Assembly: GCF_910592395.1 (NCBI RefSeq)
Contig: NC_088317.1
Coordinates: 10,170,001 to 10,234,000, forward strand
Source of the DNA: Lineus longissimus
Lineage: Eukaryota; Nemertea; Pilidiophora; Heteronemertea; Lineidae
Direction: 5' to 3'
DNA length: 64,000 bases
The position numbers and the translations under genes were made by a program. Numbering within the stretch: position 1 is the stretch's first letter; each line of letters starts with the position of its first letter. Below the pieces are notes generated by a model that was given only the letters and a program-made list of their open reading frames with translations, made no database searches and was not told the DNA's origin. Below, piece by piece: positions 44,956-54,960 of this stretch.

Positions 44956-46194
44956 GCAGGGACTCTTAGCAATCACACGATATTGATCTTGTTGATGTCA
45001 TAGACAATTATTGGTTGGATCATAAACTTATATATACTGCCCTGTCTTATTACTTGACATCAATACACATCTAAAAAAAGTCTTCATGCCTGATTGTGTT
45101 CACCATATTCACCTCTAAACTAAGCATGATCCTGCCTAATAAAAGATGTATACGGTGAGCACAATGGCCCCTGGCCGTTTCATTTTTTTTAATAGGATAA
45201 TGAATGAAAAAAGGTACAATGACAGTAGAACGTCCATACTTGAGGTAATTTGGTTAACCTTATGTTATGGGGATATTGCATTACCTTCTTTTGGGTCCTT
45301 TTGTGGAGATGCTAGGTCTGGGTGTCCTTCCATTTTGTGATGCGTGGTAATATATAAGAAGAAGAAAGAAAAAAAAGAATATGAGGTTTGAACCATTTTG
45401 TTATTGATTTGTTAATCTGTAACAGACATTTATTTTGAAGTTATTGGCTCACCTGTGGTGAGTTTATAAAGGGTCTCAAAAAAGGTAATCCTGACAGAAG
45501 GGGTTATACAGGTAGTTGATTGCATACTGGCTATTCAATTCTTGTTATTATTAAAATATAGGCCATTAGCTTTCATTTGACACCTTGATGCGTCATTTCA
45601 TGGTTGAGTGACATTGAGTTGAAAGCGATGTCCAAAAACTGCAATGGTTCATTGTCTCACTAAATACCATTGTCAATTGAGGCACCAAAATCAGTGTAGT
45701 TTTTGGATGAGGGCAAGAAATACCAAATGCCATCGCTGTTTATGCGACTTTTTCAGAATAAAAAGGCCTGAATGTTCACGTGGCACATCAGACAGTTGAC
45801 TGATCTCCAGTGGTCAGCAACCAGCAATGGTTTAACTAACAGCAGACCAGAGAGTCTTCCATTAAACAAAAAGTCTGCAAGCAACACAGAATGCATTTAG
45901 CTGTGTTTGGCCAGAGGTGGATATGTGGAGGGTGTGGGTGCTTAAAGGATTACTTTTGATATTACTTCAGTATGGTTTATCTTCTCTTTTTTCACTAAGA
46001 AACCATACTTCCTAAAATTTTTGACGCTTTTTCCAAAAATTTGTTTACTCTCAAATAGTTGAAAATTGCATTGTTAATTATTTTTCGCACGCACAAGTCC
46101 TGGCGCAAAAGACATTTCGCGCCACGTCTGTGCACGCCGAAGTCCGAGTTCACGTCACCCCGCTATTACGACGTAACGTCATTTCCATTCATGT

Positions 46195-46450
46195 CGCAGT
46201 AGCGGGTGTCGCAGCTACAATCTGAGGTCATCGATGATGTCAGATTGTAGATTTCAAACCCCGTGCAGTGGGTCACAGTGTATTGATCTCCAGGAAAATT
46301 ATCTCTGCAGGGAGGCTTTCACGTCACAGTAGCGGGGTGTTGCAGCTACAATCTGAGGTCATCGATGACGTCAGATTGTAGATTTCAAACCCTGTGCAGT
46401 GCGTCATAGTGTATTGATCTGCAGGAAAAGTATCTCTGCAGGGAGGCTTC
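46195..46450. repeat. Direct duplication, about 126 bp, containing a palindrome
   Basis: Two near-identical units start CAGTAGCGGGGTGTYGCAGC and end AGTATCTCTGCAGGGAGGCTT. Each contains inverted arms CTACAATCTGA and TCAGATTGTAG around GGTCATCGATGAYG. Confidence 0.85.
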
Positions 46451-46954
46451 ACTCGGAAAAGAAATTGGAGAAACGTGATAATTTCATCAGTTTTTGAATT
46501 GAATATTTCCATTATTTGTGGAATTTGATGATGGAAACTGTTTGTGAAGAATAGGAGGTGACTAGGGAGCCGAGGGCTTGGTAATATTGCCCTTAGTTAC
46601 TTTACTGGTCCTTTAAGAGAAGATTAGAAAGCACTGCTGTGAAATGTTTTACTCGAGGAATAAAATGAGATGATTGAAAAAACTTCTTCTCAATTTGTTT
46701 CTTTTAGTTTGTTTCTTTAAATTTCATTTTCAAAGAGTGAACTTAGCTGACTTTTGCACGGCAAGTTTAAGGCAATGGTGCCCAGTCATGTGTGACCTTA
46801 GATTGATAACCAAGATATCACTGGAAAGCATTTGGGGTCCACATTATGTTATATCATGCTTTTTGGTGAGACTGAGATTGAGAAGCAAACATCCTGCCTG
46901 TATTAACCCCTGCTTCGATGATTACCCTTTTTTGAGACACCCTGTATAATAACA

Positions 46955-47040
46955 AAATGTCTGTTGTTATATAGTTTCCAAGTGATGGATGTTTCGAAAT
47001 GTCTGTTGTTATATAGTCTTCAAGTGAAGGATGTTTGTAA
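46955..47040. repeat. Short direct duplication, about 43 bp
   Basis: AAATGTCTGTTGTTATATAG, then TYTYCAAGTGAWGGATGTTT, twice. Confidence 0.8.
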
Positions 47041-47420
47041 CTGTGGGGCTATTTTATTAAGACTGGAGGTGATGATAGGTTTAGCAAATATTATGTTCAC
47101 AGAGTCAGAGTCTTTGGAAGTTGACCTATTTCTTGTAGATTAGTTATCTTGAATGAAATGTCTGGGGACCTGTTTTAGTTGTAAATAAAGTGAAGAATTC
47201 TCAAGCTATGACTTTCTTGAGATTTTACGCTCTTGATTTACCAAGACCTAGATCACCCAGGCCAATATGTTGGGCGAGCAATGGGTGTCTACTACAAAAT
47301 TAGACCTCTAGGATGAACCCAGGTGTTATGACTTAAAATTTCATCAGAAGTATCCATAGTAAAAGTTATTGGTTTTAGCTATCAATTGACATGAGATACT
47401 GACAAAGTAGGGGTTTGGAA

Positions 47421-48277
47421 GATGGTTGCTTAAAGCTCAAAGAGAAGGTCAAATGACGACAATGAATTTTGGTATTTCAAGTCATGTTGTCATAAACCAC
47501 ACAAAGCCACACACAAAGTTTCAACTTCCTAGGGACAAAGCTGAGCAAATGTGCCAGTATTGCTGATGATGCCGGACAAGATGTCATGGTACTTACCAAA
47601 TAACCAAATGAGCAAAAAATAGATTTACTGCTTTTTTTTCTGAATTTTCATTTAGTAGTTTACATAGTTCCAGATGCATTTTGTGATAGGCGTATCGAGA
47701 TGGAAGATGGTTGCTTAAAGCTCAAAGAGAAGGTCAAATGACGACAAGGATATTTTGGTATTTCAAGTCATGTTGTCATAAACCACACAAAGCCACACAC
47801 AAAGTTTCAACTTCCTAGGGACAAAGCTGAGCAAATGTGCCAGTATTGCTGATGATGCCGGACAAAATGTCATGGTACTTACCAAATAACCAAATGAGCA
47901 AAAAATAGATTTACTGCTTTTTTTTCTGAATTTTCATTTAGTAGTTTACATAGTTCCAGATGCATTTTGTGATAGGCGTAGCGAGATGGAAGATGGTTGC
48001 TTAAAGCTCAAAGAGAAGGTCAAATGACGACAATGAATTTTGGTATTTCAAGTCATGTTGTCATAAACCACACAAAGCCACACACAAAGTTTTAACTTCC
48101 TAGGGACAAAGCTGAGCAAATGTGCCAGTATTGCTGATGATGCCGGACAAGATGTCATGGTACTTACCAAATAACCAAATGAGCAAAAAATAGATTTACT
48201 GCTTTTTTTGTGAATTTTCATTTTATAGTAGTTTACATAGTTCCAGATGCATTTTGTGATAGGCGTATCGAGATAGA
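47421..48277 (-). repeat. Three tandem 286-bp units at the Helentron 3' side
   Basis: Unit starts at 47421, 47706 and 47992 are 285-286 bp apart and near-identical. Each carries AAGGTCAAATGACGACAA, AAAGTTTCAACTTCCTAGGG, GCAAATGTGCCAGTATTGC and TTCCAGATGCATTTTGTGAT. The last unit overlaps the 3' end of the endonuclease frame. The word order (GGTCAAA, AGTTTCAA, GTGCCA) resembles the core units of the non-autonomous elements. Confidence 0.9.
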
Positions 48278-48900
48278 CTTGTGGTCAGAATATAGATTTG
48301 TGTATGATTGGATACAATACTTATATTCATTGGATACCCAGATGGGAATCAGTATGTGATCAATCTGCCGTTGATTGTGTGTTGGTCCAATTTGTGAAAT
48401 TTTCAACTTCTTCTGAAGGCACAACGTTTGAATTTTTGGACCTTCATTGTCATTACATGGGTCTGCATTTAGGACACCCATAATGAGTTCGTTGTCGCGT
48501 AAGTTTTGATCTAACTTAGATAACCCAGGAGTTACAGACGATGGATTAATATGTGAAGCAGAATCTCAGGTTATTGATGTCACACTGAATGATTTGAGTT
48601 TTTTCATCCATGTGATTAGATTGCTGGTGCAGATTAAAAATCACTGTACTATGTAGGGATTTGTATAGCACCATTCCCATGGATCGTTCTCTGAAGTCTA
48701 ACCAGGCGATTTTTGAACAAAGCTTTCAATATTCACTTTATCATTTGGAATAGTAGGACACAATTTGGTTTCGGCAATGCATAGGATATCAGCAGCTTTC
48801 AGGTTGATGTCATTATTGAGGTCTTCAATACGATTTCCATACAGCATTCCATTGATATTGAGATAGACAATTTTTATGTCATCTTTTTGAGTTTTGTTTG
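48233..48900 (-). pseudogene. EEP (AP-endonuclease-like) domain of the Helentron
   Basis: The minus strand encodes DIKIVYLNINGMLYGNR, then DLNNDINLKAADILCIAETKL, the start of an endonuclease/exonuclease/phosphatase fold. After a frame change near 48690 and several stops, the end of the fold reads PTHNQRQIDHILIP and LYSDHKSISIRL, with the catalytic SDH. Helentrons carry such an endonuclease. It follows the helicase C-terminus in a shifted frame. The final codons lie inside the 286-bp tandem unit. Confidence 0.72.
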
Positions 48901-49479
48901 GAAATGCAAATATATCATGATAAAGAGGCGCTTTGTAAAATATAAAAGTTTGTTAAGATTGATGGTAACCATGACGGGAGCATTATCTTTCAAGTCCAGG
49001 ATGGTAGGTAATGAACCAGTTTGAGTGTAAGGAAGGTTATACACGGCAGCTTTGTTGTAATTGTTCTTAGCAACATTGGCAGGTACATCAAGAGCCTCAA
49101 AACAAATAGCATCACCTTCTATGAGAGAATGTAACATCTGAAAATTGATTTGATTGCGCTTTTTATTGTCAGTGACAATAATAGCCAAGTTACAATTTTT
49201 GTATGCTTCGTTTGAATGTTCATTGGGGCATTCTAGAATATCATTTTCAAGATTTCGTAGAACTCGACCTTTCAATGTTGTCTTGTCTTCATCGTTTAAT
49301 GAGTTTGTTCCAATCTGATCACACATGGCAGAAAAAATTGTATCTTCCAAGGAACGCATTTTCAGAGTTAATTCATACATCTTGAAGTGAAGTTTCCATC
49401 TGTTTGGAGCAGTAGCGTCAGCTCGTCCTCTTCTAGATGGGTTGGCGAATATCCATGGATCTTTTACTGGACTAAGTTG
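48874..49479 (-). pseudogene. Helentron helicase C-terminal part
   Basis: Continues in the same frame after a TAA at 49480-49482. It encodes QLSPVKDPWIF, then RWKLHFKMYELTLKMRS and NAPVMVTINLNK, matching motifs downstream of Walker B in Helitron helicases. It then stops where the endonuclease frame begins. Confidence 0.75.
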
Positions 49480-51501
49480 TTATAAGTCTCCAGTACAAAT
49501 TACAGTCAATGCAGAAAATGGTTTGTTTCGTTTACTTAGTATCTCTTCGCATTTATTGTGTATTGTGAGCAATTTATGAGCACCAACCATAGATATTTCA
49601 TCAATGAATATAGCTTGAAGTTGTTCATATTCATATGCCAATGTACCTTTCTTTGAACATTTTTGGTATGCCTCATAGTCATCACTTTTGTATATTCCCA
49701 GAGCACTTTCTATAGTTTGACCATCAATTAGTCTGGCAGCAGACGCTGTAGGTGATAGGACTAGGACAGAAGGTTTACTGAGATCATCACCTGATTTCAT
49801 AAGGATGAGTTTTGTTGCCTTAATAAGTGTTTTCATAAGAAATGTCTTCCCGGTTCCAGCTTTTCCAAATATGTAGAGATAAAATGGGACAGGTGAATGA
49901 TCATTTGGATCTTCATTTTGTATGTGACAAAATCTTTCGATCATGTCATCAAAAATAACTCGTTGATCTTCATTGAGTTGTCGCACCATAGCACATACCC
50001 TTTCACGTTTAGCAATAATTGTCTCAGTATCAACGGGTTTACCAATAGAAGCCAAGCGTAAAAAATGTTGCAGATCTTTATCATTGTCTAATGTTGCTTC
50101 TTTGTCATTTTCATGTTGATCTTCTTCATCGTTTGGTTCTGCTAGCATATCATCAATGGTGTCTTCATTGTCAATGTCAAAATCATCCATGGCTTGTTCC
50201 ATGTTGATGAGGAGTTCCTTATTAGGTTCAAAGCTCTTGCGGATAGCCTCAATAGCACTTCGGTGGTGTTGATAGACATCATCTACGCTATGGCCACAGA
50301 CTTCGTGGATTTCATTCATCTCATTGCGGAAGGGATGAAAGAGGAGTAATAAACTGCGTTTCATTTCTGTTTCATTGTGTTTTGGTAAATGATATCGAAC
50401 TATCTCGTTTTTGTCCACATGTTTAAATTGTCCAATGTGATCTTTGAGCCACTTTGTAGTCTTGGGAGCTGTGTCATTGATGACACTATCATCGTCCAGA
50501 TGTGGATTCAAGTGTTCATTAGTTTTTTTTTCATCCTTTGTTAGATAGACGATGTTGTGATTACGAACAAATTCAACTAAAGTTAGGTGTTTCAAATTAT
50601 CAGGTCTCTTGACATAGTAGTCAATGATGTTGTTTTGGAATGGATTGGCATCGTCAGAGAGTTCATCAATATTGCCTTTGAGTATACCATCGCGGTTGCG
50701 AGGATGACTAGCTTGAATGAAGTCGTGTGTTCTGGTACTTTCGAAGAAATGTAAACCTAACATGCGATACACTACTTCTGGTCTAGAAACTTTTCTGCTG
50801 TTGTCAAGGGCATGACTAAATCGTTGAATTTTTTCTGTAGGCGTGCAACCATATTGTGCACTTTCCACATCAATTTGATGTAGTAGACGGCTGAGCCCGC
50901 TTTCATTTTTAGTGAGATAGCCAAGAATGTAAGCAACACATGCATACTCATCGATGATGAATGATAGATCAATATTAGCGTGGTGGACATCAAGTAGGTT
51001 TAGATTATAATTATTAGTGAATAAATCACAGCAGTCTCTTTGTAAGAATACTTCTGATCCAGAGCGGTTGGAAGCAACGCAGATCCTCAATGCATTTAGG
51101 TATTGATCATGGGTTAGACCTACAGCATGGAGGAATTCATCATATGTTAATTTCAAGAATTCGTCATTCATTTGTGTGTGTTGATCTGAATATGTTTGTC
51201 TCAGAATGAATTTGCGTACTTTGAAATAATCAGCTCTCCATTGTTTTAAGTTTTCTACAGTGGTGTTTGAATCTGGGGCGTCAATCATTGTTGTTTTCCT
51301 CATAGGGAATTTCGGAAATTTGAATCTGCACGAATCCATCAAAAGCTCTGGTCCAATTACATTCCCATCTAATCTACCATAACCTTCGTTCTCTCTGATT
51401 TTGATTTTTTTAGACCTCTTACGACAAGTGAATGTGTGCATGCGATTGGAAAAGCTTAACTTCATCATGAAGTTTTGAAGCTTTGCCTGGTAACTTCCCA
51501 C
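49480..51501 (-). CDS. Helentron Rep C-terminus and PIF1-type helicase
   Basis: 673 residues. Near the N-terminus is THTFTCRKR-like zinc-binding sequence (from residue 21) and CRFKFPKFP. YILGYLTK at 191-198 provides the two catalytic tyrosines and the lysine of the Rep endonuclease. Residues 430-475 form an acidic linker. The SF1 helicase has QLNEDQRVIFD (508-518), Walker A GKAGTGKT (546-553), Walker B IFIDE (631-635) and VICTGDL, where a stop interrupts. The Rep nicks and rejoins single strands and the helicase unwinds during rolling-circle transposition. The 5' border of this frame overlaps the preceding frame near 51440, where a frame change occurs. Confidence 0.9.
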   Translation of the reverse strand: MGSYQAKLQNFMMKLSFSNRMHTFTCRKRSKKIKIRENEGYGRLDGNVIGPELLMDSCRFKFPKFPMRKTTMIDAPDSNTTVENLKQWRADYFKVRKFILRQTYSDQHTQMNDEFLKLTYDEFLHAVGLTHDQYLNALRICVASNRSGSEVFLQRDCCDLFTNNYNLNLLDVHHANIDLSFIIDEYACVAYILGYLTKNESGLSRLLHQIDVESAQYGCTPTEKIQRFSHALDNSRKVSRPEVVYRMLGLHFFESTRTHDFIQASHPRNRDGILKGNIDELSDDANPFQNNIIDYYVKRPDNLKHLTLVEFVRNHNIVYLTKDEKKTNEHLNPHLDDDSVINDTAPKTTKWLKDHIGQFKHVDKNEIVRYHLPKHNETEMKRSLLLLFHPFRNEMNEIHEVCGHSVDDVYQHHRSAIEAIRKSFEPNKELLINMEQAMDDFDIDNEDTIDDMLAEPNDEEDQHENDKEATLDNDKDLQHFLRLASIGKPVDTETIIAKRERVCAMVRQLNEDQRVIFDDMIERFCHIQNEDPNDHSPVPFYLYIFGKAGTGKTFLMKTLIKATKLILMKSGDDLSKPSVLVLSPTASAARLIDGQTIESALGIYKSDDYEAYQKCSKKGTLAYEYEQLQAIFIDEISMVGAHKLLTIHNKCEEILSKRNKPFSALTVICTGDL

Positions 51502-52570
51502 AGATAACTGAATCTATAAAGTCACAGCGAGCTTTCTTTGATTCATCAGTTTTGTTATATTTGGGAGGTGGGTCGTCATTGTTATCTACCAACCAGAGTA
51601 ATGAATGTACATGCGGTGCGCTGCGATGTTGAAAATCTATTCGGTAGAAGTGATCAACTGTTTTGTATTGTCCAAAAACACCAGGTCTGGTGAATGCTTT
51701 GAACAAGATTTTCATTCTGTTATTAAAATGACTTGTTACATCAACCACATTACGTAAAAATCAGTTTATTTATGTCGGGTCTGGACATAGAGTTCACATC
51801 ATCATCAGATACAGTTGTTTTGCCTTCTTTCTGTAATAACATCTTTATAAGTTCTTGCCAATGAGCTTCAGCAGCACTCATAGTGAGAAACAACTGTGGT
51901 GCACCTAATTGTCGTATCATACTCATAACTTTCAGTTTCACTTGTTGGAAATATGGAGCAGTACCTCTGACATAACAGAAGACTTTGTAGCCAACATCTG
52001 TCCGTTCAATTTCGGCTTTATCAGCAGTGTGTAGAAATTTTGCATCATCTTGTGCGTCTCTTTGAATTTCATGCTCAATTTTGTCAACATAAGTACTCTC
52101 TTGAGATGTTTTCCATTCATCTTGTACAGCTATATTTTCCATAGTTTCAAGTAAAAAGCTATTTAATTTGTCTTCACTAAACTCAATATCAGCATAGAGT
52201 GGATTGTTAGCTTTTAAATACTGAAAATATTTCAGAATCTTGCTTTTTGATATGACTTCTTCAATATAGGTGCTTTTGTATTCTGGGCGCTGTTTCAAAG
52301 CAACGGGTATGAGGTCTTGATTAATGGGCGAGTACTTTGTCAAATGTTTCAGTGAGATTTGATTCAACACATATCACTGGTCCGAGGACTTTGAACTCAC
52401 TAGATTTAGGTATGTGTGATACCCGAACAAATGGGAAAATAAGCTTGAGAAGGTGCGCCTAACACTTATTCAGAGCCATGCCATCATCAGTAAGATAATC
52501 TGGTAGTTCAGGTACATGGAACTTGTATTCTTTTTCATTGCATGGTGGAATATTCTTCTTTTCAATAGCG
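51419..52570 (-). pseudogene. Helentron Rep (HUH endonuclease) N-terminal part
   Basis: Begins near 52550 (LLKLIFPFVRVSHIPKSS, VLGPVICVESNLTETFDK) after a Cys-containing segment. It continues through RGTAPYFQQVKLKVMSMI and RQLGAPQLFLTMSAAEAHW, the Helitron-like N domain. FYRIDFQHRSAPHVHSLLWL carries the HUH motif as HVH. Breaks are a stop near 52474, another near 52360, a frame change at 51750 and a frame change near 51440. Confidence 0.85.
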
Positions 52571-52573
52571 GGT

Positions 52574-53038
52574 TTACATGCGTGACAACCCTTGTCCATC
52601 GAATGATTCAGTATCTTCATTCACAATGGTTCTACTCATTAGTAAATCATTGTTGCACTTTTGTTTGTCGTTTTGCTTACATGGCTGCTTGATTGATTTG
52701 TAATAATTGACCTTCTCATCTTTTGTAGAAGAGGGTTTACTAGTTTGGTTGGTTACTTCATCGTGTGAGTGTTCTGTATTATTTGGTTCTTTTTCTTTTG
52801 ACTCTGTAGTTTCAGGTGCAAATCTGATTTTTACTACATTGCCAAGGCTATGATATCGCAGATCACTGACACAGATGTATGCAAAGTGAGTGTTCTGCTT
52901 GACATCCTTATGAATTTTGTCAAGTTCATCTTCCACATGAGCAGTGTAGGTATGCTTGGAACGTTTACGTTCCTGATCAGCCAATTTTATATACTGAGCC
53001 TCAGCTGAATTTCGCATCTTTCTTTTTTTTGTTGACAA
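52574..53038 (-). pseudogene. Helentron linker region
   Basis: Basic, charged linker (KKRKMRNSAEAQYIKLADQE, LRYHSLGNVVKIRFAPET) between the OTU/repeat part and the Rep domain. It is separated from the upstream frame by a frame change in an A-rich run near 53030. Confidence 0.6.
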
Positions 53039-53952
53039 ACACGCTTGGAAAGTAATCTACATGCAACATCATCTGGTGATTCAGATTGTTTTTTTTTCAT
53101 GGCATATGTTTTGAGCTTCTCCAGCCTCTCTTTTTTTTCATTGGGTGTTTCGGAAGTTCGCTTTTGAGTCTTGGAAATTCTGTCCTTTTCAAGTCTGTTT
53201 CGTTTTTTCTCTGGAGATTCATCTATTCGACTTTGTGCCATTGAAACTCTTTTTTTGTCAAGTCTGCTTCTTTTCTGTTCAGGTGTTTCATTACATCTTT
53301 TCTCCTTCATTTTAAATTGCTTGTACTGCAGGTATTGTTCAAATTTACTTTTGGAGAAATCTTTACTGGTGGCAATAGTCTGAGATGTTCTACACAATGC
53401 TGCTTTTTTATTCTGACTAGAATTTCTCCTCATACCACAGACAACATCATAATAATTTGTGTTTTGTAGATAAATGCAAGGCCAATGCTCATTAAGATCA
53501 TTGTCCATTACACCAAACAGCATATTTGGATGATATTTGTGCCATGACCATTGATTCATTTCATTCGCTTTTTGGTACACAAATATATTGATCTGCAACA
53601 TTGAAGCTGTTGCTATGATATCAGAGTCTTTAGTGTATGTGCCATTTGTGGCCAATCTGGTAATGTGGCGATTACATGTTTCATGGTCCCATAAATGCTC
53701 ACTCAAATAATCAGGGTGTTCATTCTCGTAATTTGCCAGCCTCTTACGAATATTTTTATAATAAAGAGTCTCATCACTAGAAATGATGTAGCTGATAGCA
53801 CGGAAGTAGCAATTCCCATCTCCTATTATATTCTTCAGATCAAAATTACTCGATAGAGCTAAATGATGAACAGTATAATTCACTAGTGATTTTACTTTGC
53901 GATGTACACCAGACAATGTTGATATTTTCCTGCAAATATTTGATTGTTGCAA
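52987..53952 (-). CDS. OTU-type cysteine protease with ETPE repeats (Helentron)
   Basis: 321 residues. OTU domain at about 35-175: catalytic GDGNCYFRAIS with D45 and C48, WDHETCNRHI, INIFVYQKANE, and the final strand CIYLQNTNYYDVV at 159-171. The usual catalytic His before Y-D-V is Tyr (167) here. Residues 227-305 contain four imperfect repeats of about 20 residues (ETPEQKRSRLDKKR, ESPEKKRNRLEKDR, ETPNEKKERLEKLK, ESPDDVACRLLSKR), a pattern seen in Helitron polyproteins. The frame is preceded in phase by 53986-54303 after one stop. Confidence 0.82.
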   Translation of the reverse strand: MQQSNICRKISTLSGVHRKVKSLVNYTVHHLALSSNFDLKNIIGDGNCYFRAISYIISSDETLYYKNIRKRLANYENEHPDYLSEHLWDHETCNRHITRLATNGTYTKDSDIIATASMLQINIFVYQKANEMNQWSWHKYHPNMLFGVMDNDLNEHWPCIYLQNTNYYDVVCGMRRNSSQNKKAALCRTSQTIATSKDFSKSKFEQYLQYKQFKMKEKRCNETPEQKRSRLDKKRVSMAQSRIDESPEKKRNRLEKDRISKTQKRTSETPNEKKERLEKLKTYAMKKKQSESPDDVACRLLSKRVCQQKKERCEIQLRLSI

Positions 53953-53985
53953 ATCCTCAAATGGTTGAAATGTATATGGTTCTGT

Positions 53986-54303
53986 TTATGAAGTTACCTT
54001 CATTCTTGATAGATCATCATTATCAGTTTCACTGTCTCTGTGTAATGGCACAGTATCTTCAACTTTTTCTTTAGGCAAAGCAGATGAAGTGGAGCATTTT
54101 ATGTCATTGATTACATCTTCAACATCTTTATCTACGGTTGAATTTTGTGACCGTTGGCTGTGTGCACTTTTAACCTGGGATTTGAAGGACATTTTTTCAT
54201 CATGATTATTGTCATCCAACAGTACTTGGACATCATAATTTCGTGATTGGTTATTTGGCAAATTCTTTAGGCAAACAAGTTTGCGATTCGATATTTTCAG
54301 CAT
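53986..54303 (-). CDS. Helentron polyprotein N-terminal segment
   Basis: 105 residues, polar and acidic (NYDVQVLLDDNNHDEKM, DRDSETDN-like end). It lies in the same frame as the OTU segment with a TAA at 53986-53988 between them. It is probably the start of the Helentron protein (MLKISNRKLVCLK) since no coding signal lies upstream. Confidence 0.6.
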   Translation of the reverse strand: MLKISNRKLVCLKNLPNNQSRNYDVQVLLDDNNHDEKMSFKSQVKSAHSQRSQNSTVDKDVEDVINDIKCSTSSALPKEKVEDTVPLHRDSETDNDDLSRMKVTS

Positions 54304-54429
54304 GATGACACAAGATTTTAGGTAGATACGAGAATGTAAATTTGATTAAGACAACTTCCCTTGAATATTGACAACAATAGCAAGCGTTAATATCACTTAT
54401 CAGTGACAAGAATGAGTGAAAGACAGGTC

Positions 54430-54960
54430 ACAAGTCTATTGAAGGGGGATAAGTTTAGATCAGTGGAAGAGTCCAGTGAAGGACCAGGTTAGACTCCAAA
54501 CGTTCAGTAAAAGATCAGTTATATGTCTAATGGACACTGAATTAACAGTGTAGTGGAGACAGTTCAAGGGGGAGTGAAAGACAGTTCAAGGATTTTAGTA
54601 AAGGACAGCTCAACAGCACTGTAGAGGACAGATCAAAATTTTAGTGAAGAACCAATTATGAATCCAGTGAAGGATCAGTTATGAGTCCAATGAAGGACAA
54701 GTCAAGAGTCCAGTGAAGGACCAGCTAAGAGTCCAGTCAAGGACCAGTTAGGAGTCCAGTGAAAGACCAGTTAATGAGTCCAGTGAACGGACCAGTCAGG
54801 AGTCCAGTGAAAGGACCAGTTAAGAATCCAGTCTAAAAGACAGATCAAGACCAGACCAAGAGTACAGATCAAGAGTCCAGTAAAGGACAGATGAAAACTC
54901 CTGTGAAAGACCAATTCAGGAGTAAAGCGAGGACAAAATTCTTCAAAGGACAGTTCACAG
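54430..54960. repeat. Minisatellite, about 22-bp units
   Basis: Fifteen or more imperfect copies of AGTCCAGTGAAGGACCAGTT. It lies directly upstream of the Helentron ORF. Confidence 0.85.

Larger units (their letters stand above)
42939..45184 (-). mobile_element. Tandem-core Helentron-like element with nested relative
   Basis: The 5' end at about 45184 (minus strand ATGAAACGGCCAGGGGCC, then ATTGTGCTCACC) matches the ends at 10120 and 60384. The 3' end at 42939 is (GAC)n, ACTCCCCTTACGGTGAGCCAA. About four core units of the GGCCCCCTGGTGGCC family lie between. A second element (44112-44955) interrupts one unit. Confidence 0.68.
45444..54430 (-). mobile_element. Decayed autonomous Helentron
   Basis: The coding order on the minus strand is N-terminal linker, OTU protease, repeat-rich linker, HUH Rep, PIF1-type helicase, EEP endonuclease. 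OTU plus endonuclease in addition to RepHel is the Helentron gene set. The proposed 3' end at 45444 is the hairpin CTCACCACAGGTGAG followed by CCAA, the same type as the tandem-core elements. A 286-bp triplicate array sits just after the endonuclease. No 5' box was found, so the upstream limit is set arbitrarily beyond the first ATG. Confidence 0.65.
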
